NCBI GenBank assembly: GCA_945619025.1
Contig: CALZBJ010000015.1
Span: forward strand, 1-40,913
Source of the DNA: CALZBJ01 sp945619025
Lineage (GTDB): Bacteria > Pseudomonadota > Gammaproteobacteria > Cardiobacteriales > Wohlfahrtiimonadaceae
Reading direction: 5' to 3'
Length of the DNA: 40,913 nucleotides
The notes under the pieces are model-generated. The model searched no databases. It had not been told where the DNA came from and saw only the letters and a program-made list of their open reading frames with translations. Below are positions 8,864 through 17,437 of the stretch, in pieces (position 1 is the first letter of the stretch; each line of letters opens with the position of its first letter). A program made the position numbers and the translations under genes.

Positions 8864-10231
8864 TTAAAATAGATTGTCGATTACTTCGGAGATCTGCGCA
8901 ACGCCAATCGCTTCCATGCCGGCAATCGGTTTTTTCGGAAGATTGGCTTTAGGCACAATGGCGCGTTTAAAACCGTGTTTGACTGCTTCCTTAAGGCGCT
9001 CTTCACCGTGTGGAACGGGACGAACTTCTCCGGATAATCCAATCTCACCAAAGACGATTAGATCCGATGGGAGAACTTTGTTTTTAAAGCTTGAATAGGC
9101 GGCCGCAATGACCGCGAGGTCAGAAGCGGTTTCGGTAACTTTCACGCCACCAACTGCGTTGACATAGACATCTTGATCGCTCATCGCAATTCCTGCGTGA
9201 CGGTGAAGAACGGCTAGTAGCATCGTCAGGCGATTTTGCTCAATCCCGAGTGTAACTCTTCGAGGATGACCGCCAAAGGACTCATCAACGAGCGCCTGAA
9301 TCTCAATTAAAAGTGGGCGCGTTCCTTCGCGGGTGACCATAATAACGCTTCCTGCGCCAAGCTCATCAAAGCGGGAGAGGAAGATCGCAGAGGGGTTATT
9401 AATGGGGCGAAGCCCGAGATCAGTCATGGCAAAAACGCCGATTTCGTTCACCGGTCCAAAGCGGTTTTTGTAGGAGCGCATAATGCGAAAACGCGAATCC
9501 ACTTCCCCTTCAAAATAGAGCACCGCGTCCACCATGTGCTCAAGTACGCGCGGGCCGGCAATGGAGCCATCTTTCGTCACGTGGCCGACCAGAAAGATTG
9601 AGGTGCCGGTACGTTTAGCAAAGCGAGTTAAAAGCGCGGCACTCTCCCGTAATTGCGCCACGTTTCCAGGCGCTGAGGTGAGATTTTCAGTAAAGATGGT
9701 TTGAATTGAGTCAACCACCATCACATCGGCTTTTAGGGGCTCTGCGGTGTGAAGAATTTTCTCAACAGAGGTTTCCGATAAAAGCTGGAGTTTATCCCCT
9801 TTTAACTGGAGACGCTCGGCGCGAAGGGCGATTTGGCTTGGTGATTCTTCGCCGGTGACGTAGAGAACATTTTGGCCTGTTTCGCTTAAGTGAATCATGG
9901 TTTGCAGCAAAATGGTTGATTTCCCGATCCCCGGGTCGCCGCCGATTAATACGACCGATCCATGAACAAGACCGCCGCCTAAAACGCGGTCGAGCTCGTT
10001 GAGTCCTGTGGTAAAGCGGGCGTAGGTCTCTTTTTTCACCTCGCTTAAGAGCTGAACGCCCGTAGTGCCGGAGGTGCCTGCGTAGCCGGAGAGACGATCG
10101 GGGACTTTGGTAGTGGAAACGGCCTGTTCTTCAATGGAATTCCACGCTTTACAGTCGAGGCATTGGCCTGACCATTTCGGGGCGATGGCGCCACATTCTC
10201 GGCAAACAAACTGGGTTTTCACTCGGCTCAT
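8864..10231 (-). CDS. radA: DNA repair protein RadA (Sms)
   Basis: This is a RecA-like DnaB-type helicase that processes recombination intermediates by driving branch migration. The four-Cys zinc finger is at C10, C13, C24 and C27, the Walker A motif GDPGIGKST at about residues 98-106, the RadA-specific motif KNRFG in the middle, and the Lon-protease-like domain (without protease function) at the C-terminus (TASDLAVIAAAYSSFKN, FGEIGLSGEVR). The length of 455 residues is standard. The gene is on the minus strand, followed by the GNAT gene. Confidence 0.97.
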   Translation of the reverse strand: MSRVKTQFVCRECGAIAPKWSGQCLDCKAWNSIEEQAVSTTKVPDRLSGYAGTSGTTGVQLLSEVKKETYARFTTGLNELDRVLGGGLVHGSVVLIGGDPGIGKSTILLQTMIHLSETGQNVLYVTGEESPSQIALRAERLQLKGDKLQLLSETSVEKILHTAEPLKADVMVVDSIQTIFTENLTSAPGNVAQLRESAALLTRFAKRTGTSIFLVGHVTKDGSIAGPRVLEHMVDAVLYFEGEVDSRFRIMRSYKNRFGPVNEIGVFAMTDLGLRPINNPSAIFLSRFDELGAGSVIMVTREGTRPLLIEIQALVDESFGGHPRRVTLGIEQNRLTMLLAVLHRHAGIAMSDQDVYVNAVGGVKVTETASDLAVIAAAYSSFKNKVLPSDLIVFGEIGLSGEVRPVPHGEERLKEAVKHGFKRAIVPKANLPKKPIAGMEAIGVAQISEVIDNLF

Positions 10232-10290
10232 AGGTCTCTCTTTTTTAGTTCGTAAAAGGGGCTTTAGTATAGCGCGTTTCCCCTGCTCAT

Positions 10291-10312
10291 AAAAACAGGC
10301 CTAAAAATAGGC
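10291..10312 (-). terminator. Possible msrA terminator
   Basis: On the minus strand a short stem, GCCTA/TAGGC with a four-base loop, is followed after 3 nt by five T residues. It lies between msrA and radA. The stem is short, so the call is tentative. Confidence 0.4.
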
Positions 10313-10345
10313 ATAAAACAGGGCGAGAAATGGAAATAAATTGGC

Positions 10346-10867
10346 TTAGGATCGATCGCCCCAGATCGATTTCAAAAAGGCTTTGCGTAAACCGCTCGAC
10401 AGGGCGTAGCGTGCCGGATCTTTTTTATAAAAGGCTTGATGATACTCTTCGGCGGGATAAAAAGGTTTCGCCGGTTCAATGGTAACCACGATCGGATCGG
10501 GGTAGATTCCTGAGTTTGCAAGCGCCTCTTTACTCTTTTCAGCGAGGGTTCGTTGCGACTCATTGAGATAAAAAATCGCAGGGCGATAACTCTCTCCGCG
10601 ATCTTGAAATTGGCCAAAGGCATCGGTGGGATCGGTTTGTTGCCAGTAGATCTCTAAAAGCGTCTCATAGCTAATTTTGCTCGGATCAAAGATAATCTCG
10701 ACCGCTTCGGTGTGACCGCTACCGCCCATGCAGACCGTTTCATAGGTAGGGTTTTCCGTATGGCCGCCGGTATAGCCTGAGAGAACCGATTCAACGCCCT
10801 CCATCGTCTCAAAAGGTTCGACCATGCACCAAAAGCATCCGCCGGCAAAGATTGCGCGCTCTAACAT
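10346..10867 (-). CDS. msrA: Peptide-methionine (S)-S-oxide reductase MsrA
   Basis: This enzyme reduces the S-epimer of methionine sulfoxide in proteins, using thioredoxin. The catalytic GCFWC motif sits at residues 10-14 (nucleophile C11), followed by the family motifs SGYTGGHTENPTYE, TEAVEIIFDP, LEIYWQQTDPTD, DRGESYRP and AEEYHQ. The length of 173 residues is that of the short, cytoplasmic form; there is no signal peptide. A ribosome-binding site (AAGGAG on the minus strand) precedes the ATG. The thioredoxin gene lies about 1.3 kb upstream on the same strand but is a separate unit. Confidence 0.96.
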   Translation of the reverse strand: MLERAIFAGGCFWCMVEPFETMEGVESVLSGYTGGHTENPTYETVCMGGSGHTEAVEIIFDPSKISYETLLEIYWQQTDPTDAFGQFQDRGESYRPAIFYLNESQRTLAEKSKEALANSGIYPDPIVVTIEPAKPFYPAEEYHQAFYKKDPARYALSSGLRKAFLKSIWGDRS

Positions 10868-10940
10868 TCTATTCTCCTTGGGGTTCGTTTGTGAATTGCT
10901 TAAGAATTAATGTAGCACAGGGCAGGCAGATGGCAGGCAT

Positions 10941-10975
10941 AAAAAAAGAGTGTCATCGAACAATGAAACACTCCT
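10941..10975 (-). terminator. prfB terminator
   Basis: On the minus strand a stem of GAGTGT plus CAT (with a 2-nt bulge) pairs with ATGACACTC and is followed by a run of seven T residues. It lies just downstream of the prfB stop codon. Confidence 0.85.
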
Positions 10976-11014
10976 TTTAATCAATCGGGTTTGATCACCT
11001 TGAATTAAGCTGAA

Positions 11015-12116
11015 TTAAAGCCCCATCTTTAAGCTCGCTTCAATAAAGGGATCGAGATCCCCATCGAGAACCGCTTGGGTATTCCCGGTTTCGTGCCCGG
11101 TACGCAGATCCTTAATGCGCGCCTGATCGAGCACGTAAGAGCGGATTTGGCTACCCCAGCCCACATCGGCTTTGGTATCTTCAAGGGCATTTGAGGCTTC
11201 CGCACGTTTTTGCAATTCAAGCTCATAGAGTTTTGAGCGAAGTTGCGCCATGGCGGTATCGCGGTTACGGTGCTGTGAACGGTCGTTTTGACACTGGGTC
11301 ACAATACCGGTAGGAATATGGGTAATTCGCACCGCTGATTCCGTTCGGTTAACGTGCTGGCCGCCTGCGCCCGATGCGCGATAGACATCGATTTTAAGAT
11401 CCGATGGATCGATTTCAATGTCGATATTATCGTCAATTTCAGGGGAGACAAACAGAGAGCAAAATGAGGTATGACGCTTGTTATTGGAGTCAAAGGGCGA
11501 TTTTCGTACTAAACGATGCACGCCCGTTTCGGTTCTGAGCCAACCATACGCATATTCACCAATAAATTTAATGCTCGCCGATTTAACGCCGGCCACATCC
11601 CCATCGGATACCTCAAGTACCTCTGTTTTAAAGCCTTTATCTTCACCCCAGCGCAGATACATCCGCAAAACGATCGAGGCCCAATCTTGAGCTTCCGTTC
11701 CGCCGGCTCCGGCTTGAATATCGATATAGGCATTCGCGCTATCCATCTCACCGCTAAACATGCGTTGAAACTCAAAGCGCTCGATGAGTTTGGTGCACTC
11801 ATCAAGATCGAGAGCGATCAATGAGACCGCTTCCTCGTCTTCTTCCATTTTGGCAAGGTCCAATAGATCTTTTGAGTCAGAGAGACGGTCGCGAAGGGCT
11901 TCCATTCCGCTCACAAAATCATCGAGTCTTGCCCGTTCTTGCCCAAGTTCTTGGGCGTGTTCAGGATTATCGTTCCAAATATTGGGGTCTTCTAGCTCCA
12001 TTAAGACTTCATCAAGGCGTTCTTTCTTTTGATCGAAGTCAAAGATACCTCCGAAGTAGGGAGGCGCGTTCAGTTAAGTCATCAATGATATTATTTAAGC
12101 TATTTACTTCTTCCAT
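11015..12116 (-). CDS. prfB: Peptide chain release factor 2, made by programmed +1 frameshift
   Basis: RF2 ends translation at UGA and UAA. A first frame from ATG 12116 encodes MEEVNSLNNIIDDLTERASL-LRRYL and stops at TGA (12041-12039). Reading then shifts +1 at CTT-TGA-C and continues as DFDQKKERLDEV to the stop at 11015. Together the two parts give a normal-length RF2 of about 366 residues. The stop-codon recognition motif SPF (RKSPFDS) and the peptidyl-hydrolysis motif GGQ (GAGGQHVNRTESAVR) are intact. Gene callers that ignore the shift will annotate only 11015-12001. The frameshift lets RF2 set its own level, since low RF2 slows termination at the TGA. Confidence 0.97.
12039..12053 (-). 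promoter_or_regulatory. prfB programmed +1 frameshift site
   Basis: On the minus strand, CGGAGG (12053-12048) acts as the internal Shine-Dalgarno and is followed by TAT CTT TGA C. This matches the classical layout: anti-Shine-Dalgarno pairing three nucleotides before the CTT slippery codon, then TGA and C. The SD here is CGGAGG rather than the AGGGGG of E. coli. Confidence 0.95.
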
Positions 12117-12140
12117 GGAACGATAATTCTTCTCTATTTA

Positions 12141-12163
12141 AAAACAGTTCAATTGTGTGAACT
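12141..12163 (-). terminator. Possible trxA terminator
   Basis: On the minus strand AGTTCA and TGAACT form a 6-bp stem with a 6-nt loop immediately after the trxA coding region, followed by GTTTTT. The stem is short but well placed. Confidence 0.5.
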
Positions 12164-12495
12164 TAGATGCGTTTTACCACACCTTCAACAAAATCCACTA
12201 ATTGAGCTTTGCTTAAAAGACCGGCGTGTTGTGCTTCAACGTTTCCTTTGTTGAACACATAAAGTGCTGGAATCGCGCGGATTTGGTATTTGATCGCCAT
12301 TTGCTGATTATTTTGTACGTCAAATTTAACCACTTTTACTTTGCCTTGATATTCGGCAGCAAGCTCTTCTACAAGTGGGCCAAGCATACGACAAGGACCG
12401 CACCATTCTGCCCAAAAGTCTACTAATACAGGAAGATCTGAATTAAGAACTTCTGCTTCAAAAGTTGCGTCTGTCGCGTGTACTACGTGGCTCAT
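12163..12495 (-). CDS. trxA: Thioredoxin
   Basis: This 110-residue cytosolic dithiol reductase has the active site WCGPC (in DFWAEWCGPCRMLGP) and the cis-Pro loop (RAIPALYVF). It donates electrons to enzymes such as the MsrA encoded nearby. AGGAG lies 8-9 nt before the ATG. It is divergent from rhlB across a 188-bp spacer, the same trxA-rhlB neighbourhood as in E. coli. Confidence 0.97.
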   Translation of the reverse strand: MSHVVHATDATFEAEVLNSDLPVLVDFWAEWCGPCRMLGPLVEELAAEYQGKVKVVKFDVQNNQQMAIKYQIRAIPALYVFNKGNVEAQHAGLLSKAQLVDFVEGVVKRI

Positions 12496-12683
12496 TATAT
12501 ATACTCCTATTGCGTTTTTAAATTACGATTTGGTTTTTTTGATGTAAAATAAGATAATGTATGTTTTATTTAACCCGATTGAGGGGTAAATAACAAGCGA
12601 AAGGATAGATTAAATCTTTCAACGACAACAATAGTATATTTTTATAGTAATTCGAATAAGAGAGCATTTTTAGGTCATTTAAT

Positions 12684-14294
12684 ATGGGAAAACCACACTT
12701 AACTTCCACTAAGTTTTCAGATTTAGATCTTCACGATTCACTGAAAGAGAGCTTAGAGGATAATCAATATGAATACTGTACAGCGATTCAAGAAAAGACT
12801 CTGCCTAAACTCTTAGCGGGAAAAGATATCACAGGACAAGCACAAACTGGAACCGGTAAGACAGCAACATTCCTTCTTGCAACGCTCAATCACTTGATGA
12901 CGGTGCCCGTAGCAAAAAATACAAAAGGTCCTTTTGCTCTCATTATGGCGCCAACGCGCGAACTTGCAGTGCAGATCCACGAAGATGCAGAGATGCTCGG
13001 GGCATATACCGGGCTCAAATTTGCACTTTTATATGGCGGTGCAGGTTATGGCAAACAAAAGGCAGAGCTTGAAGCAAATGCCGATGTTGTGATCGGAACC
13101 GTTGGGCGTATTTTAGATTTTTACAAGCAACGCGAGCTCAATCTTCGGGATATCGAAGTCTTAGTTTTAGATGAAGCGGATCGTATGTTTGATCTCGGCT
13201 TTATCAATGATGTGCGCTATTTAGTGCGTCAAATGCCACCGGCAGAAAAGCGTCGTAATATGCTGTTTTCAGCGACATTCTCACAGCGGGTTTTAGAACT
13301 CGCTTATGAATATATGAACGATCCTGAAACGATCAAGATCGAGCCTGAGCAAGTCACCGGTGATCGCATCGAGCAGGTGCTCTATCACGTCTCTAAAGAT
13401 GAAAAACGCCAATTACTGTTTGGTCTTTTAAAACGTGAAAATCCTGATCGCGCCATTATCTTTGTCAATACCAAACGTGAAGCGGATGATCTTTACGCCT
13501 ATTTAGGCGCCAATGATTATAAAGCGGCGGTCTTATCGGGTGATATTCCACAGCGTCGCCGTGAGAGCCTTTTAGAAGACTTTAAAGAGGGGAAACTCTC
13601 GATCATGGTGGCAACGGATGTCGCGGCGCGTGGGCTTCATATTGAGGGCGTGACCCACGTCTTTAACTATGATCTCCCGCAAGATGTGGAAGATTACGTT
13701 CACCGTATCGGCCGTACTGCACGAGCTGGAGCGACCGGGCGTGCTATTAGCCTTGCGTGCGAAGAGTATGTCTACTCACTTCCTGATATCGAAGAGTATA
13801 TTAAAGCGCCGATTCCGGTAGAAACGATTGATGATGGGCTCTTAGTTGAGCTTGTTGAACCTAGCCGTGAAGAGCGTCGCCGTAGCAATAATCGCCGTAA
13901 TAATCAGCGCAATGATCGAAACGACCGCAATGATCGTGGTAACCGCAACAATCGTTCACGTCGTCCGCGCCGTGATAATGCGCAACAAGAGGGTGGCCAA
14001 GATAATCGAGGCAAAGATCAAGGGCAAAATGAGGAGAAATCTCAATCGGCTCAAAACGATCAACGCCAACAGGATCAGCGCCAACAAGGGCAATCACGCA
14101 ACGATCATAATCAAGGCAATCAGGGCAATCAAGGCAATGAGGGAGAGGGCGGTTCAGAGAATCAAAATCGTCGTCGCCCGAATAATCGCCGTCGTAACAA
14201 TAATCAAAATCGTCGCCGTCCAAACAACCGCCGTCGTGGCCCGCGTAACAGCAATGCCGACAACGCAGGTGGTGGCGAAAAAAGCGATTCATAA
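12684..14294 (+). CDS. rhlB: DEAD-box RNA helicase RhlB
   Basis: This ATP-dependent RNA helicase works in the RNA degradosome in related bacteria. The full core is present: Q motif (CTAIQEKTLP), AQTGTGKT, PTRELAVQI, GTVGRIL, VLDEADRM, SATFSQRV, then in the second domain FVNTKREA, ATDVAARGLHI and VHRIGRTARAGATG. The start MGKPHLTSTKFSDLDL aligns with E. coli RhlB, and motifs such as ALIMAPTRELAVQIH and GLHIEGVTHVFNYDLPQD are RhlB-specific. Unlike E. coli RhlB (about 420 residues), this one has a tail of about 140 residues (from about 393) of low-complexity Arg/Asn/Gln repeats. Such tails often bind RNA or promote condensation, but that role is inferred. Confidence 0.95.
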   Translation: MGKPHLTSTKFSDLDLHDSLKESLEDNQYEYCTAIQEKTLPKLLAGKDITGQAQTGTGKTATFLLATLNHLMTVPVAKNTKGPFALIMAPTRELAVQIHEDAEMLGAYTGLKFALLYGGAGYGKQKAELEANADVVIGTVGRILDFYKQRELNLRDIEVLVLDEADRMFDLGFINDVRYLVRQMPPAEKRRNMLFSATFSQRVLELAYEYMNDPETIKIEPEQVTGDRIEQVLYHVSKDEKRQLLFGLLKRENPDRAIIFVNTKREADDLYAYLGANDYKAAVLSGDIPQRRRESLLEDFKEGKLSIMVATDVAARGLHIEGVTHVFNYDLPQDVEDYVHRIGRTARAGATGRAISLACEEYVYSLPDIEEYIKAPIPVETIDDGLLVELVEPSREERRRSNNRRNNQRNDRNDRNDRGNRNNRSRRPRRDNAQQEGGQDNRGKDQGQNEEKSQSAQNDQRQQDQRQQGQSRNDHNQGNQGNQGNEGEGGSENQNRRRPNNRRRNNNQNRRRPNNRRRGPRNSNADNAGGGEKSDS

Positions 14295-14315
14295 GTACGA
14301 ATCGTTCTAAATTGT

Positions 14316-14348
14316 AAAAAAGCGTAACGCCTCAATGTTACGCTTTTT
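14316..14348 (+). terminator. rhlB terminator
   Basis: A 12- to 13-bp stem, AAAAAGCGTAAC with GTTACGCTTTTT and a 7-nt loop, starts just after rhlB. It is symmetric enough to work on both strands. Confidence 0.9.
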
Positions 14349-14441
14349 GCTTAAGTGTTGGGGAGTTGCTAGGTATCAACGCACGGTAACGCTCCTCAAG
14401 TTAGGATAAGGTAATCCATTCAAATAAAAGGAATGCAACCA

Positions 14442-14720
14442 ATGATCAAAAAAATCATGATGATGGTAGGCGGACTCTTGCTCGTTACAGGATGTATGAC
14501 AAGCGCCGATCTGCCGGAAGATCAGCAAAAATCGTTCTCAGGAAAGGCGAAAGTCGAATCGGTGATCGTTAAAGAGGAAGGCTATAAGGAAGTGGGCGTT
14601 CGCTCCGCAAAAGGTGAATATATCGTTGTGGTCGTGCCAGAAGAGACCGTTGTATTCCCCGAGCAGATGGTGCGTGTGAATAAGCGCAGCAGCGGCTTTG
14701 GAACAGTCACTCCGAGTTAA
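14442..14720 (+). CDS. Small lipoprotein of unknown function
   Basis: This 92-residue exported lipoprotein has a positively charged start (MIKKIMM), a hydrophobic core and a lipobox (LVTGC) with Cys18 as the expected lipidated residue. The mature part is about 75 residues, rich in Val, Glu and Lys, and folds probably as a small beta domain (KVESVIVKEEGYKEVGV, YIVVVVPEETVVF). I do not recognise the family. The start at 14442 is preferred over the ATG at 14433 because AAAGGA lies about 9 nt before it but directly abuts the earlier ATG. It is a single-gene unit between two terminators. Confidence 0.75.
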   Translation: MIKKIMMMVGGLLLVTGCMTSADLPEDQQKSFSGKAKVESVIVKEEGYKEVGVRSAKGEYIVVVVPEETVVFPEQMVRVNKRSSGFGTVTPS

Positions 14721-14781
14721 TTTTTCGGATGAGTTTTTCGAGTTCATTTTGGATAAAACGCCAAAATAGATGAGATTGAAT

Positions 14782-14808
14782 AAAAAGCGTCGTTAATGGC
14801 GCTTTTTT
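14782..14808 (+). terminator. Lipoprotein gene terminator
   Basis: AAAAAGCG and CGCTTTTT form a perfect 8-bp stem with a 10-nt loop and a T run. An in-frame ATG at 14810 for the next gene would lie directly after this T run, which argues for the later start at 14861. Confidence 0.85.
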
Positions 14809-14860
14809 TATGGCACAATATCAGCACGATAATATAGGTAAAGTCGATCCGGGAGGAACC

Positions 14861-16066
14861 ATGGTGACCACAAACGAGCTTCCATATCCAAATGAGGCAG
14901 AGCTTGCGCACACAACCAAGATGGCGCGTTTTTTAGTCTCTTATATTCAAGAAAAGGGCGGGCAGATCTCATTTGCCGATTTTTTTGAGCAGGCGCTCTA
15001 TCATGAAGCGTATGGTTATTACACCGGCGCGCTCCCGATTTTTGGTACCGAAGGGGACTTTATTACCGCACCGCTCGTTTCACCTTTTTTTAGCTATGGG
15101 CTCGCCAATCAAGTGATTGAAGTGGCGGAAAATCTCGGAGGTACGTACGATATTTTAGAGATTGGTGCAGGAAGTGGGGTGATGGCATCGGACATATTAA
15201 CCCATCTTAAAAAGCACGATCGATTACCTCAAACGTACGTTATTTTAGAGCGATCCCCTCACCTTAAAGGCGAACAACATGCCCATCTGTTAAAACATCA
15301 TCCCGATCTTATCGATCGAATTGAGTGGATTGATGATGCGCCGAGCGAGAATTGGCGGGGCGTTTTGCTTGCTAATGAAGTGATCGATGCACTTCCGGTA
15401 GAGCGGTTTCGCTTTGAAAATGGCCAGCCCTATTATGTGGATGTGTCGCTCAATATCGATCAAACAAACGAATCGGTTTCACTTACGCCAACGCTACGTG
15501 AAAGTGATGAGGCGCTCAATCAATTTATCGCCGAACTTGCCGAATATGAGATCACTTTTAATGATGGATTTGAGAGTGAATATTGCCCGCTGCTACACGA
15601 TTGGCTTCCGGAAGTGACACAAACGCTTGCCGAAGGAGTGGTGCTCTTTATCGATTATGGCTATGACGAAGCGGAATATTATCGTCCTGAGCGCAAAACA
15701 GGAACGCTTATTGCCCACTATAAACATCATGCTCATGAGGATTTTTATCTCTATCCGGGCCTTCAGGATTTAACGGCGAACGTTAATTTCACGCAAGTGG
15801 CGATGATTGCAGAAGAGGCGGGAATGGATGTGCTGGGTTATACGACGCAAAACTTTTTTCTCTTTGGTAATCAGCTTGAAGCGCTCCTAACTGAGGCAAA
15901 AGCAAATACGCCCGATGAGGTGGAGTGGTATCGAATTTCCCAAGGAGTGCAAGAGGTGGTGCTCCCGAATGCGATGGGTGAGCGCTTTAAAGTGATGGCG
16001 CTTGGGCGAAATTATGAGCATGAGTTGCAAGGCTTTTCGCTCGCGGAGTATTCCTATCAGCTCTAG
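14861..16066 (+). CDS. SAM-dependent methyltransferase, MidA/NDUFAF7 family
   Basis: This 401-residue class I methyltransferase belongs to the DUF185 (Methyltransf_28) family. Evidence is the N-terminal block FADFFEQALYHEAYGYYTG, GDFITAPLVSPFFSYGLANQ, the SAM-binding glycine motif LEIGAGSGVMASDIL and later LLANEVIDALPVERF and LFIDYGYDEAEYY. The human relative NDUFAF7 methylates an Arg of a complex I subunit; bacterial substrates are not established. The start at ATG 14861 has a strong ribosome-binding site (GGAGG, 5 nt away). A bidirectional terminator follows at 16111, separating it from convergent genes on the other strand. Confidence 0.88.
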   Translation: MVTTNELPYPNEAELAHTTKMARFLVSYIQEKGGQISFADFFEQALYHEAYGYYTGALPIFGTEGDFITAPLVSPFFSYGLANQVIEVAENLGGTYDILEIGAGSGVMASDILTHLKKHDRLPQTYVILERSPHLKGEQHAHLLKHHPDLIDRIEWIDDAPSENWRGVLLANEVIDALPVERFRFENGQPYYVDVSLNIDQTNESVSLTPTLRESDEALNQFIAELAEYEITFNDGFESEYCPLLHDWLPEVTQTLAEGVVLFIDYGYDEAEYYRPERKTGTLIAHYKHHAHEDFYLYPGLQDLTANVNFTQVAMIAEEAGMDVLGYTTQNFFLFGNQLEALLTEAKANTPDEVEWYRISQGVQEVVLPNAMGERFKVMALGRNYEHELQGFSLAEYSYQL

Positions 16067-16110
16067 ATTTTCCGTTTATTTTTGTAGATATAAGAAACAT
16101 AAGGCATTAA

Positions 16111-16144
16111 AAAACCGCCATAACAGTGATTGTTGGCGGTTTTT
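16111..16144. terminator. Bidirectional terminator between convergent genes
   Basis: AAAACCGCC and GGCGGTTTT form a stem that extends with a bulge through TAACA/TGTT. T runs occur on both strands, so it can end both the methyltransferase gene and the minus-strand Mth938-domain gene. Confidence 0.9.
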
Positions 16145-16181
16145 GCTTTTATCTCGTATGTTTAGTTTATATAGTGTATAA

Positions 16182-16592
16182 CTATGCTTTGGTCTCTTCC
16201 GTGAGTGGGAAAAAGAGTCCAAGCGCATTACGATCTTCCACCGCTAAAATTGCAAAAGTACGGCAGAGCGAATCGGTGGGCATGGTCTCAATGCCGATCC
16301 CTTTTTGGTAGAAAAAAGTCTGCCATTTGGGATCTAAAAACGCCATTTTATTCCCGGTCCCGATTAAAATCAGTGTCGGTTTGAGCGCAAGCCACTTCTC
16401 AAAGTGTGCTTCGGTGAGCTCATCAAAGGATTCGGGCAAAAGATCGGTATAGACCGACTCATTTAAAATGCCGATGGCACTATTATGAAATTCACGACCA
16501 TCCGTTAAATAGAAATATTGGCGATCGTAACGGCGAATATGTAGGTTATCCGTCACTTCTCGTTGTAAATTACTAGGGGTAAAACCATCCAT
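16182..16592 (-). CDS. Mth938-like domain protein (DUF498)
   Basis: This 136-residue cytosolic protein fits the Mth938/Xcc981 family, a small alpha-beta fold. Typical segments are YFLTDGREFHNSAIGILNESV near the N-terminus and LALKPTLILIGTGNKMAFLDP followed by GIGIETMPTDSLCRTFAILAVEDRNALGL. Its human relative NDUFAF3 is a complex I assembly factor. It starts 2 nt after the stop of the ATPase gene upstream, so the two are translated from one message. The bacterial function is unknown. Confidence 0.8.
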   Translation of the reverse strand: MDGFTPSNLQREVTDNLHIRRYDRQYFYLTDGREFHNSAIGILNESVYTDLLPESFDELTEAHFEKWLALKPTLILIGTGNKMAFLDPKWQTFFYQKGIGIETMPTDSLCRTFAILAVEDRNALGLFFPLTEETKA

Positions 16593-16594
16593 AA

Positions 16595-17437
16595 TTACTG
16601 TTTCGCTTTCTCAATAAGATTAAAAAAGTCCGCTTCATCGCGTGCAAAATAGACCTCTTCTGCACATAGGGTAATGCCGAAACGTTCGGCGATCGATTCA
16701 TAAAGTGATAAGCGGTGCTCAATGAGGCGGGGGAAAACCCAGATCGCAAAGGCGCTCGGGTCGATCTCGCGTTCGCTCGCAAGATTATTTGCCTCACAAT
16801 ATTGTTTGATGACGTCCATTAAAAAGGGCGCTTGATAATAGAGGGGTTTGGGGTGGGTTTGGGCGCGTTCAATCACCTTTTCTTGCATGCGATCGCTCGC
16901 TTTTAGATAGATGAGAAGGGTCGCTTCGCCGAGTGTTTTTGAAAGGTCATCATCGCCAAGCTCACAAAAACTGCCGCTTAAATCGGCAATAAAATTAGGA
17001 TATTGATAGATCCGTTTTGCGCGGGTCATAAAATCGAGCACATCGTACGAGGCGTTAATCTCGGCGATGCGGTGCTTTTCTAAACGCTCTAAAAAATCGT
17101 CTAAGAGGGAGCCGCCTTTTTCAAGCGCGCCCACCATGCCCAGATAGATCGACAACGGCTGAAGATTATCAAAGGTGAGATTGGATTTAATCGAGATCGA
17201 ATTATTGCAAAGCAGTTTCCGCAGAAGATCGCTCTTCATCGCTTCAAGTTTGAAAAAATCATTGATCTCCTCATCTAAATAGCGAGTGCCGATGCGATAA
17301 TCGATCGAATAGTGAAACCAGCGCTCGCGGGGGAGTTTTTTAGAGAGGTGGGTTTTGCCCACGCCGCTCATGCCCATCAGTGAAATGTGTTTATCGGGCG
17401 CGTTTAAAAAAGAATCGATTAATGTCGCTTTATCCAT
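16595..17437 (-). CDS. P-loop ATPase of unknown function
   Basis: This 280-residue soluble protein has an N-terminal Walker A motif (LMGMSGVGKTHLSKKL, about residues 20-35) and a later DFIADL-like strand (YPNFIADLSGSF) that could be Walker B. It is not a shikimate or adenylate kinase by motif; the segment RERWFHYSIDYRIGTRYLDEE looks specific to this family. It is the first gene of a two-gene operon with the Mth938-domain protein, separated by 2 nt. The conserved pairing suggests a shared role, but none can be named. Confidence 0.7.
   Translation of the reverse strand: MDKATLIDSFLNAPDKHISLMGMSGVGKTHLSKKLPRERWFHYSIDYRIGTRYLDEEINDFFKLEAMKSDLLRKLLCNNSISIKSNLTFDNLQPLSIYLGMVGALEKGGSLLDDFLERLEKHRIAEINASYDVLDFMTRAKRIYQYPNFIADLSGSFCELGDDDLSKTLGEATLLIYLKASDRMQEKVIERAQTHPKPLYYQAPFLMDVIKQYCEANNLASEREIDPSAFAIWVFPRLIEHRLSLYESIAERFGITLCAEEVYFARDEADFFNLIEKAKQ

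Noticed and set aside
13846..14310. Out-of-frame ORFs over the rhlB tail on both strands
   Set aside because: They come from the low-complexity repeats of the RhlB C-terminus; the RhlB frame is continuous with the helicase core.
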